From Thozetella sp. PMI_491 (Eukaryota > Ascomycota > Sordariomycetes > Chaetosphaeriales > Chaetosphaeriaceae), in NCBI GenBank assembly GCA_021432635.1, contig MU270041.1, positions 726,107 to 790,106 on the forward strand: a stretch of 64,000 nucleotides of DNA, in the 5' to 3' direction. A program made the translations under genes and the position numbers. The notes below the pieces were generated by a model, which ran no database searches, was not told the origin of the DNA, and saw nothing but the letters and a program-made list of their open reading frames with translations. Below are positions 11,106 to 20,382 of this stretch, piece by piece; position 1 is the stretch's first letter; each line of letters begins with the position of its first letter.

Positions 11106-12806
11106 ATGCATGTCAACGCTTTTGCATTCCTGAGCCTGCACGGCCTGGCTGCCGCGGCGACAGCGAGACTACAGCCACGACAAGCCCAGGGCACCAAGCC
11201 CGTCATCGCGTGTGCCTCGCTGAAAGCGCCGGCTGTGCCGGGCGCAACTGTGGTTTCGATTAATGCCACTGAGGTGCACAACTTTGAACTCCCCGCCGGT
11301 GGTGGGCTTGCCGGTGTCCCTTCGGCGCCGGCCCGTGAGAACGGGACGGCTACGGGGCTGAGCTTCTGCGATGTCAACGTCACGCTCACTCATGGAAATG
11401 ACAGCGTTCGGATCGAAGTATGGCTTCCTCTAGAGAACTGGAATGGTCGTTTCCAAGGCACGGGTGGTGGCGGCTTCATCGCAGGCACATTCGCTTCCGC
11501 TCTCGCGCCGGAAGTCGCCAGTGGCTACGCCGCCGCCTCGACCGATGCCGGGCTCCGCCCCATGAGCTTCGACGGCTCGACCATCAAGTTCGACCAGCAG
11601 CTCCTCAAGAACTTCGCCAGCTTGTCGGTCCACGAGATGGCCGTCGTCGGCAAGAACCTAACGGCTGCCTTCTACGGCAAAGCGCCAGACTTCTCTTATT
11701 GGAACGGCTGCTCGACCGGCGGCCGTCAGGGCTACATGGAAGCGCAGAGGTTTCCGGACGACTTCGATGGCATTCTAGCCGTGGCACCTGCCATCAACTG
11801 GGCCAGGTTCGTCCCGGCCGAGATGTGGCCCTTCGTCCTTCAGAACTCCCAGCGTGACTTCATGCCGACATGCGTCATGAACGCCATGGTCGCCAAGCAC
11901 GTTGCAGCATGCGATAAGGACGATGGTGCGGAAGACAATGTCATCTCCGACCCGCAGTCGTGCCGCTTCGACGTCAGCACCTTGGTGGGAGTCGAGGTCG
12001 GCTGCAACGGCACGACGCGCAAGGTGACGGAGCAGCAGGTCGACGTGTACAAGAACATTCTCGCCGGCCCCACGGCGGAGAACGGAACACAGCTCTGGTT
12101 TGGCTTCTTGCCTGGCACGAACCCGTCGGCGCTGTCCCGCCAGCAGCCATTCTCTCTCGCGTCGGGTTGGATTAACAATCTGGTGGCCAAGTCTAACGTG
12201 GCCCAGAGCGTAACCATGACCAACTTCTCGGACCTGTTCGCCTCGTCCGAGGTGCAGTTTGGTACCATCCTCAACACAGACAGCCCAGACCTGACTGCGT
12301 TCCGAAATGCCGGCGGCAAGCTGCTGACCTGGCAGGGCCTCAGCGACCAGTTAATCCCTCCCCAGGGCACCATCAACTACCGCCAGAAGGTCGAGGCCAT
12401 GGTAGGCGACGCCGCGGCCGCCGATTCTTTCTACCGCCTCTTCTTCGCGCCCGGCGTGGCGCACTGCGCCGGCGGCTCTGGGGCACAGCCCGTCGGGGTG
12501 CTGGACACGTTAGTGAACTGGGTGGAGAAGGGCATGGCCCCCGAGACTTTGTCGGCTAAGACGGCCAACTCGACAAGAAATATATGTAAATACCCCCTCA
12601 CATCTCGGTATCGCGGCAGTGGAGATGTGAGCCGGGCCGAGAGCTGGGACTGCGTGGCTGCGGGCACCAGCCAGTCCGAAGCGAACCCCGGCAGGTCGGG
12701 GTCGAGTTCGGAATCCTCCCAGAGCAATGCCGGAAGCGTGCGGGGGGCGGACGCACGCTTGGCTCTCGCGGTGGTTCTCGGAATGCTGGTCTGGTCTGGG
12801 ATGTAA
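11106..12806 (+). CDS. Tannase/feruloyl esterase family protein, secreted, probably GPI-anchored
   Basis: Uninterrupted ORF of 566 aa. The nucleophile motif GCSTGG places Ser203 next to Cys202. Asp414 lies in GLSDQLIPP, and His453-Cys454 in GVAHCAGG. This is the CS-D-HC arrangement of the family, in which the paired cysteines bridge Ser and His. The lid-like insert contains several further Cys and N-glycosylation sequons. A hydrophobic N-terminus ending in a small-residue region (about residue 20) suggests a signal peptide. The C-terminus is a Ser-rich linker followed by LALAVVLGMLVW, a GPI-attachment-like tail that is uncommon in the family. Such enzymes hydrolyse galloyl or feruloyl esters of plant material outside the cell; the exact substrate cannot be read from sequence. 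It lies upstream of the sugar-permease/beta-glucosidase cluster. Confidence 0.88.
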   Translation: MHVNAFAFLSLHGLAAAATARLQPRQAQGTKPVIACASLKAPAVPGATVVSINATEVHNFELPAGGGLAGVPSAPARENGTATGLSFCDVNVTLTHGNDSVRIEVWLPLENWNGRFQGTGGGGFIAGTFASALAPEVASGYAAASTDAGLRPMSFDGSTIKFDQQLLKNFASLSVHEMAVVGKNLTAAFYGKAPDFSYWNGCSTGGRQGYMEAQRFPDDFDGILAVAPAINWARFVPAEMWPFVLQNSQRDFMPTCVMNAMVAKHVAACDKDDGAEDNVISDPQSCRFDVSTLVGVEVGCNGTTRKVTEQQVDVYKNILAGPTAENGTQLWFGFLPGTNPSALSRQQPFSLASGWINNLVAKSNVAQSVTMTNFSDLFASSEVQFGTILNTDSPDLTAFRNAGGKLLTWQGLSDQLIPPQGTINYRQKVEAMVGDAAAADSFYRLFFAPGVAHCAGGSGAQPVGVLDTLVNWVEKGMAPETLSAKTANSTRNICKYPLTSRYRGSGDVSRAESWDCVAAGTSQSEANPGRSGSSSESSQSNAGSVRGADARLALAVVLGMLVWSGM

Positions 12807-13314
12807 TTAATGATTGTCTTAACGGCGTTGATCTCAAGGAAACTACATAGCATAATACACAACAACGGCTAGCAGCTTACCGGAAGTTGGACGCGGTTTG
12901 ATGTCATGCTTTCTACGCGTTTGCTGCCCTTTCACGGAGAGAACATCTTTGAATATGACGTGTAGAGAGAACTGTAAGTAAATTTATCTTGTTGGACTCT
13001 ACGAAGAGTGAATCAAATATGGTGTATGGTCTTCAAGGTTCGTCCACATTTTCTTTTCGCCCCCCGCCCCCTTTCTTACGTCTCTTGCATATCTTGTGTA
13101 ATTGACAATAAGCTCCAACGAATATAGCTGAGGCAAACAAGCTTGTACTAGAAAGTAGGATCGTCCCTATGGTGAGAATCAGGTAATGTCTTGGTATTTG
13201 AAACGGTATGCCGAGTAAGATAGCCAAGACTGAAATCACTTCATAGTAATAGATGGTTAACTTTGAATTATTACTACTAAGCTTTCCAGTTATTTGGTCT
13301 TTCTGCTACGTGTA
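12807..13314. other. Short AT-richer intergenic region
   Basis: Convergent 3' ends of the esterase and the Cys-rich membrane protein gene. A 68-codon frame on the minus strand (13033..13239) would encode a hydrophobic peptide with a basic tail, but the DNA is AT-rich and no family is recognised, so I do not call it. Confidence 0.5.
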
Positions 13315-14255
13315 CTAGGGTAGCTCCACCCTCTGTTGATGCGTGTCGTCAGTGGGAAGCTCGGATCTCGTATTGTGCGACGGCGCCTCATATACGGGCC
13401 GGCCGGCGCTGGACATCTCCTCGCCCGTCGGCTGCCCAGCGTAAACCCACTTTGTCGTGTCATCCATTGCACTACTGGTGCTAGGCTCGCCGCCCATCTC
13501 GTGCTTGGGCTGGTCAGATTGGCTCTTGCGTGCCTGTCTGCGCCGCCAGAAAAAGAAGAAAGCCCCCCCTGCAATGGCGACCACCCCAAGTCCAACGCCA
13601 AGTCCGGCGCCCAGACCGACGGAGGATGAGGAAGAGGTGCTCCCTGTGTCGGAGGTGGCTGCCGGAGGGGAGGATGTCCCGCTCGCGGAGGTTGTGGTTG
13701 AAGATGATGAAGAGGAGCTGCTCGTTGAGGTAGCGCCGAGCTCAGCGCCCGCGGTCGCGGTCACTAGTGCGGCTCCAACCTTGAACTTCTCGGCATCACC
13801 GTTGCTGCAGCAGGTATCGTCCGAGCAGCACCAATCTGAATTACTATCCGTCGAGTTGCCGCAGGCATAGACGATCTCGCCACCACTTGGATTTTCTGCC
13901 AAACGGTGTGTTAGTACTTGCAGATGTCTCCATTGGCGCATCCGTTTTGATTGGAAACACGCCGCCCATCCATAAGTCATAGCGCCGCACCTTTAACGCA
14001 GAACCCCCGGCACTGGGTCGCCTCCCATGTCTTGTCGGTACATGTGCCCCGGATGAACTGTGAGGACACATTCGTGTTGCTGTCCGATGCCCACCACGGC
14101 GGCTGGCAGAAGCCGTTGGACATGCATAGGAAGCCCGACTGGCAGCATATGCTGTAGGTATCCGAGGGATTACATGCTAGATCGTTCGAGATACTCCCGT
14201 CTGGCGTGTAGCAGAGACCACTGACGACGGCCACAAGGGAGAGGAGCACGAGCAT
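13315..14255 (-). CDS. Cys-rich single-pass plasma membrane protein, unknown function
   Basis: Two exons, 14255..13991 and 13895..13315, separated by a 95-bp GT-AG intron with a TACTAAC-like branch site, give 281 aa. The order is: signal peptide (LVLLSLVAVVSG); Cys-rich ectodomain (residues about 15-130) with repeated CC pairs (SICCQSGFLC, DWCCSDDTCC); a Ser/Thr-rich stalk; a Gly-rich transmembrane helix (GLGVVAIAGGAFFFFW) with a basic stop-transfer RRRQARK; and a polar cytoplasmic tail of about 80 aa. This topology is common in ascomycete surface proteins and resembles cell-wall sensors of the Wsc/Mid2 type in layout only; no WSC motif is visible. TTTAAA at about 14341 may be the TATA element. 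Function is unknown; sensing or wall attachment is a guess. Confidence 0.8.
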
Positions 14256-14783
14256 GGCGGCACGTGGCGAGCTGGTGGGTTCGTGGGAGACTGGAGGCTA
14301 TGTTTGCAAGGAAGAGGGCCGCACACGGGCTGTCTTGCGGATTTAAACGATCGACTGGGCCCAAGCAGGTTTGGCAGGTAAGCTTAGCAAGCGATCATCG
14401 CCAGGCATGTGCGCATACAACGCTGGTGCGGCTATCGCTCTCCTCTGAAGCCCCTTGGGCGTGTAACTAATCCTGTACTCAGTCGAAACGGGTGGATCTC
14501 GACTGTTTTAGTGGCCTAAAGTCCCTATGCTACCCAGGTTTCCCCCCTGCTCCCGGCTGCCCGTCCGCGGCACGGCTCCAATCCGTAACGTTTGCCGGTG
14601 GAGCTCTGGGGACTCTCCTAGTAGGCCTTAAATCCTAGCGGCCGCTTCGCCTCTGGGGCAAAGCCCCGGGATTGAACCGCTTCCGAGTTACGAGGTTCGA
14701 ATCGGTAGATGACCACTGCATACGGAGTAGGAATTTTAGGGTGTCGCATTAGATCCTACGTCATTATGGCCTTCGTACCCTTT

Positions 14784-16507
14784 TCACTCCCTTTTAGCAT
14801 CTACTCCGTCCGTAACGTGCTCAACTCTCTCATCGTCCGCGTCCTCCCCCACTACATTCCCTCCTTTCTCCAAATCCTTCCTTAGCGTCACGTTGTCTTC
14901 CCCAAACGCCAATTGCGCTGTCTCCAGCGTCAAACCTTTGGTCTCGGGATATAGGAAGAAGAAGACAGCCGTCTCGACCACGAGCCACACCACATACACC
15001 AAGTAATACTTCCACCCCAGCGAGTCCATGCCCACCGGGTTCACGAACTGGTTGAAGAACCCCGCCGCCTTGGTCGTCAGGAGCAAGATGCTCAGGCCCA
15101 CAGCTCGCAGCCGGTACGGGAGGATCTCGGTCGGGTAGAGGAACAGCAACGGGTTCAGACACACGTTGTAGGCCGTATAGTACAAGAAGATGAAACCCAG
15201 CGCGGACTGGCTGGCCGCCTTGGAGCCAGTCGAGTTGTACACTGCGATGCTAGCGGTCAGGGCCGAGAAGAACAGCCACATGGTCGCTGCGCCGCCTATA
15301 AACATGGTACGCCGTCCAACACGGGTTGACAGCACGGCAGCAGCCAGGGTAGTAACATAGTTGACAGTAGCGATCGTGCCATTAAGTTTAGTTTGCTCCG
15401 ATTGGGACGAGATCCCGATGCTGGCCAGGATCTTGGTCAGGTAATATGACACCAGACCGTTGCCGCTCCATTGCCCAAATATGCCGAGGGAAACGAGGAT
15501 CGCGAGTCGTTTGCGGTTGGACGGTGTAGTCAAGAAGACGCCAAAGCCTAGCGACTTGGCCTGCTTCTCGGCTTTCAGGGTCTCGTGCATTTCGTAGTAT
15601 TCAGCCCGAACGAGGGGGTCGTCGGGGTTGCCGTCGCCGTGGCGTCGCACGAGGATCTGGAAGGCCTCATCGCTGCGGTCTTTGTAGCACAGCCAGCGAG
15701 GGGACTCGTCGAGGAGGAGCACGAAAATCATCTGGGTGGCGGCCGGGAGGCCTTGGAGGAGCACGGGTAGGCGCCAGGACCAGGAATTGTTGATGTTGAT
15801 GCTCCCAAACGTCACCCAGCCCGCCGTGAGCGAACCAAGGTAGTAACTCGTGTTGGATAGCGAGGTAAAGAGGACTCGGTGGCGTGGATGCGCGAGCTCG
15901 GAGACGAGAACGGGGGCCGCAGCCAGGGCAATGGTCACGCCGAACCCAACAATTATACGCCCTCCGATGAATACGCCTATGGTTCTGCTGAGGCATTGCA
16001 TCAACACGCCGAGAAGCATGATGATGCTTCCTACGACGATGGACCAACGCCGCCCAAAGCGGTCCGAGGTGAGTGCCGAGAAAGGGGTGGAGAGAATTGC
16101 ACCTAGAGGATATGATGCACTGGTTATGCCCAGGAGTGCGCCGGTCGGCTTGCCGAACTGGCTGTTCCATTCGGAGACGCCTTGGAGACCGGTGAGCACG
16201 GAGCCATCGTAGCTACTAAGAAGTTTGTTAGCCACGAATCGGCTTCGTAAGGTGTCTCGGGGGTGTTCAAGTCACGTCTCGGGAACAGAGCCCATGTCGC
16301 AAAGCGCTTTCAGGTATGCGACTGTTCCCGGGAGATCCCAGACGGAGTGTTATAGAGCACAGGGAGGACTTGCTTGGTTGCCGCGCAGACAAGGCAAGCC
16401 GGTGCTAGGATGGCATAGAAGGCAAGGAGGGAGGAGGTGAGACCAAGCCGAGGTCGTTTGTCTTGAGCAAGAATTTCTGCAACCGATTGGGGAGGAGGAC
16501 GGTCCAT
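14784..16507 (-). CDS. MFS sugar permease (lactose/cellodextrin-permease-like)
   Basis: Two exons, 16507..16374 and 16215..14784, give 521 aa. Exon 1 encodes a cytosolic N-terminus and helix 1 (AFYAILAPACLVCAAT). Exon 2 resumes at SYDGSVLTGLQ, so the joint reads ATNSYDGS, the conserved junction of this family. That joint requires a GC-AG intron (donor GCAAGT, branch GGCTAAC). Sugar-porter signatures follow: GGRIIVGFG, DESPRW, RVGRR, YPTEILPYRLR and PETKG, with about twelve hydrophobic segments in total. Plasma-membrane uptake of a mono- or disaccharide or glucoside is likely; specificity cannot be read. It is transcribed away from the beta-glucosidase at 17241 across a 733-bp shared promoter, so co-regulation is plausible. 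Confidence 0.85.
16216..16373 (-). other. GC-AG intron of the MFS permease gene
   Basis: The 158-bp intron begins GCAAGT at 16373 and ends CTTCTTAG at 16216, with GGCTAAC about a dozen bases before the acceptor. The alternative GT donors nearby either break the frame or insert about ten extra residues into the conserved ATN-YDGS junction. The non-canonical donor is therefore preferred. Confidence 0.7.
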
Positions 16508-16606
16508 CTTGCCGGCAGTGAAGGGATCGGCGTGCAGGTTGGCTCGTGTACTGAAGCCCGATGTGTTGGTCGGCCAAGCACGATCTGGGGCAGATGCCAC
16601 TCCCTT

Positions 16607-16614
16607 TATATATA
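16607..16614 (-). promoter_or_regulatory. TATA box of the permease gene
   Basis: TATATATA, about 100 bp upstream of the permease start codon on the minus strand. Confidence 0.45.
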
Positions 16615-16790
16615 GCCGGCCATTCAAGTTTGCTGGTTGGGTGAACGTGATGAGGCTCCCCGGAAAATTCCCCAGATGCGGCCAGATCGGGGAGTCTGTG
16701 TGGAGACCTGAGCTGATACCCCAGATACTTAGACAGTGGGGGATGGTAGGATGACTCGAGAAGTGGTATGCTGGTGCGGAGAGTAGTCGA

Positions 16791-16826
16791 CAGCGCGGCG
16801 GAGACGCGGACCTGCTCCGCGCGCTG
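16791..16826. promoter_or_regulatory. Inverted repeat with CGG-N7-CCG, candidate Zn2Cys6 operator
   Basis: The arms CAGCGCGGCGGA (16791..16802) and TCCGCGCGCTG (16816..16826) are complementary apart from one bulged base. Inside, GCGGA and TCCGC (16806..16820) form a second perfect inverted repeat that contains CGG-N7-CCG at 16807..16819. Inverted CGG triplets are the usual target of dimeric Zn2Cys6 regulators, and one is encoded 3.6 kb away. Confidence 0.5.
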
Positions 16827-17240
16827 CTAGGCTTCTCCGTGGTCGGCCTGACCTAGAAATATAGGGCTAGCTACGGAGTACTCGTTAAAATGGTTCTAGC
16901 TTCTGATCTGTGGGGGTTAGAACCGCCCGAATGGATAGAGTGCCCGCGGCCGTGCTGAAATGATCACGTTAGCAGAGGGGGGCCTTACTCGTGTTACCCC
17001 GTGGGACCGCAACTCTCGTGGGACGCGCCAGGGGGCAGTTGGCGTGGACTGTGGGGGCTTCAAAGGGAAGATGCGCGGAGACACGGAGAGGCTCCGAGAG
17101 CACCAGAAAGAGCCCTTCGGGATCCTCAAGTAGCTCTGTGTGATAGAGGGGTTTCTTAAAAAGGGCTCTTGTTTTCGTTCTTCCTGGCTTCAGAAAATGG
17201 CAGGACCCCGAAATCTAGTTACCAGTAAATCGACGCCAAA

Positions 17241-20228
17241 ATGGGGGATTTCTTCGGATCAAGCACTCCTTCGCCGAGCGCTGAGGCGAGCGCTGCTAAG
17301 CTTTTCGCCAGGGAGAAGCTAGCTCAGATGACAATCGAGGAAAAAGTGCTTCTGCTATCGGGGGAAAACACATGGCGAACGAACGCGATTCCTCGCCTAG
17401 GAATATCCCGCATCAAAACCTCGGATGGGCCAACTGGGGTCCGGGGCGGCAAGTTCATCGAGGGTGTCACGGCGGCATCACCTCCCTCTGGGTAATACAA
17501 TCTCCCCTCTCACAGTTCAATACTACTTACAAGGGTAGACGCTGACTAGCGCCGTAAAGTGTCTCTCTGGCGGCAACCTGGGACCATCAAGTCATCAAGG
17601 ATGTTGCCAAGATTCTCATCACTGAAGCAAGGAGCAAAGAGGTTGATGTGCTGCTTGGCCCAACCAGTAAGGCCACAGCATCTCGGATTCGGTCTCCTCC
17701 TCATAGCTGACATTATGATCGGCAGTCTGCATACCCAGGCATCCGCTCGGCGGCCGTAACTTTGAAGCGTACAGCGAGGACCCGTATCTCACGGGTAAAC
17801 TGGCCGCAACTTATATCAACTCAATTCAAGAAGCCGGAATTGGCACATGTGTAAAGCACTTTGCGGCCAACGACCAGGAAGATCGCCGCTTCTTCATCGA
17901 CGAGCAGATTCCAGGTGAGTTTCTCACAGTCTTGCAGGCTTGCTTGGCCTTTGCCCGGTTCTCAACAGCAGCAGCCCCTACGCTGATGATGCTCGGAGAC
18001 CAGAGCTCCACGATTGACTCTGTTATTTCCCAGATCGTGCATTGCGAGAGATCCACTTTCAGCCCTTTCAGATCGCGCTACGGGAAGCTAACCCGTGGTG
18101 TGTCATGACGGCATACAACAAGATCAACGGTACGTATTGCTCCAACGACGAATTCCTGCTCCAGGAAGTCCTCCGCGGAGAATGGGGCTGGGATGGTTTG
18201 GTGATGAGCGACTGGTTTGGCACGAATGGCGTTGTTCCATCTGTGAAAGCTGGGTGAGTGGTCTTCTCACGTTTACATTCATTTACCACCCCCAAGAAAC
18301 TGATGGCGTGTAGAATGGACCTCGAAATGCCTGGGCCGACGAGGAGGAGGGGCAAGCATCTTCTTGCGGCGCACGAAAAGGGGCTGATTGAGACCTCTGC
18401 CATCGATGCGTGCGTGCTTCGTTTCCTTGAGCTGCTCTATAAGACAGGAAAGAGTGAGATTCCAGACTGGAAGGAAAATCCAGAACAGGCGCATGACGAT
18501 CCAGAGCACAGAAAGACCCTCCGCAAGGCTGCGGCTGAAGGTAGGCAGCTTCTTGGATGAACGGTCTGCTGTCATGGATTGGCCGGCTAACTGGGCTCAG
18601 GAATTGTCCTTCTGAAGAACTCTGCGAAACTTCTCCCACTAGAGAACCTCGAAGGAAAGACCATCGCGATCGTGGGACCGAACGCGGCTAGGTCTGTCGC
18701 GACTGGTGGTGGTAGCTCGAACCTCGTACCTCACTACAGGACTACTCCATACGATTCACTCAAAGCTGAGTTGGCCGAAAAGTTTCCGTCGTCTACCGTG
18801 AAGACCGCGAGGGGAATACCCCTAGACCGGTACTTACCACTGCTCGATCCAGCCGTGATGCGAAACCCAGTGACCGGAGAGAGCGGCTTCGTCGTCTCGT
18901 GCTGGAGAAACATGACGCACAGCGGGGACCCGTTCCTGATTGAGAACCGGAAGAGTTCCAACCTTGTCTTGTACGACAGTCTGCCTACCGAGCTGACCAT
19001 GGGAGAGCGCTATTCGTACCGAGCGAGAAGTATTGTCACGCCAAAAACAACAGGAGTGCACCAATTCTCCCTGTCCTCTTGTGGCCCAGGCAAGATGTTC
19101 CTCGACGGCAAGCTCATCATCAACATCGAGCGGCGGTGGTGGTCCCCGAAGTCTCCACTATTTATGAGCTACGGCTCCCCCGAGCAGAGGGTCGAGGTGC
19201 ATATGGAGGCAGGAAAGTCGTACGAACTCTTGCTCGAGTCGGTCAGCCGCGAGCCGAAGCCAATCGAGATTACGTACAACGGCGAGATCGAGCGAGACGA
19301 AACCCAGGACGGAGGGCGCATAGGTTTCCTCGAGAACGAAGGGGACCTTCAACTTGTTCTTGGCGAGGCTGTGGAACTGGCTCGGTCTAGCGACGTTGCT
19401 ATCGTCGTGGTGGGCAGAGATGCTGACTGGGAGACCGAGACAAGTGACATTGTGTCGCTGCATCTTCCCAGAGAATCAGACGCTCTGGTTGCAGCCGTGG
19501 CTCGTGCTAATCCTAACACTATTGTTGTAAACCAGTCAGGGGGTCCTATCGCCATGCCGTGGGAGGAAAGCGTCTCGACGATCATCCAGGCTTGGTACCA
19601 GGGCCAAGAGCAGGGCAATGCCTTGGCTGACATCCTCCTGGGGACTACGAGCCCCTGCGGGAAACTACCAGTAACATTTCCTCGACGCATTGAAGATACT
19701 CCGGCATTCGATAACTACCCAGGAGAGAATGACAAGACATACTACGGGGAGGGAATCTACGTCGGATACCGCTTCTACGACCACCGCAAGATTGAACCTT
19801 TGTTCCCATTCGGCGCTGGAATGTCGTACACGGCCTTCGAGTATTCCAACATCCGTCTCAGTGGGGAGAAACTATCTTGTGACGGCAGCGGGTCCAACAC
19901 CATCGAAGTCGAGGTAGATGTTACCAACACTGGCAGTAGGGAAGGCAAGGAGATCGTGCAGTTTTATGTCACTCAGGTGACGAAACCCCGTCTCGGGAGG
20001 CCCTCGCAAGAGTTGAAAGGCTGGGACAAGGTGCTCGTTCGTCCCAGAGAGACCGTCACTGCCAGAGCGACCCTCGACCGTGTTGCCATCTCGTATTGGG
20101 ATGACAGCATTGACAAGTGGGTAGTGGACGCGGACAGCCAGTTTAAGGTCAGAGCGGCCAAGAGCTCGAGGGATGAGGGGATCTCGGCGGTCTTTTCCTC
20201 GGCTTCTCGATTCGAGTGGGTTAATTAA
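17241..20228 (+). CDS. GH3 beta-glucosidase with PA14 domain, intracellular
   Basis: Six exons (17241..17491, 17560..17666, 17726..17914, 18034..18253, 18314..18540, 18601..20228) give 873 aa. All five introns are GT-AG and preserve frame through family motifs: [44 protein letters not shown] and VMSDWFGT. Asp242 in VMSDW is the expected nucleophile. The order is: N-terminal barrel (to about 300), start of the alpha/beta sandwich (TIAIVGPNA), an inserted PA14 domain (about 405-570, with WWSPKSP and [14 protein letters not shown]), the rest of the sandwich, and a fibronectin-III-like end ([17 protein letters not shown]). No signal peptide is present, so it probably cleaves imported glucosides in the cytosol. 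PA14 in GH3 enzymes shapes the active site and restricts substrate. It shares a divergent promoter with the sugar permease. Confidence 0.92.
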
Positions 20229-20382
20229 ACCTTACATCTGACCGGGATGATGCTCGAACAAGGGATACAGAGCAGGCTCCTCTAGAAGTCGGCATTGGCG
20301 GAGTATATTCACAATAGAGAATGGGCATCTTGATTACCGTTTATTAAATTGAGGCTCATGCGAGGTGCGAGTATAGACTAGA

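Larger units (their letters stand above)
16508..17240. promoter_or_regulatory. Divergent promoter between sugar permease and beta-glucosidase
   Basis: The 733-bp intergenic region holds TATATATA at 16607..16614, about 100 bp upstream of the permease ATG, and an inverted repeat at 16791..16826 near the middle. Several CTGGGG and GGGGAG-type words, compatible with carbon-catabolite repressor sites, lie around 16587-16700. Head-to-head arrangement makes joint control likely. Confidence 0.55.

Noticed and set aside
13033-13239. 68-codon hydrophobic frame on the minus strand
   Set aside because: AT-rich DNA between two 3' ends, no family, no splice partner, poly-basic tail made of simple sequence.
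14640-14720. GGTTCGAATC resembling a tRNA B box, with a nearby reverse-oriented GGATTGAACC
   Set aside because: Flanking bases do not form a T stem, and no matching acceptor, D or anticodon arms can be drawn on either strand.
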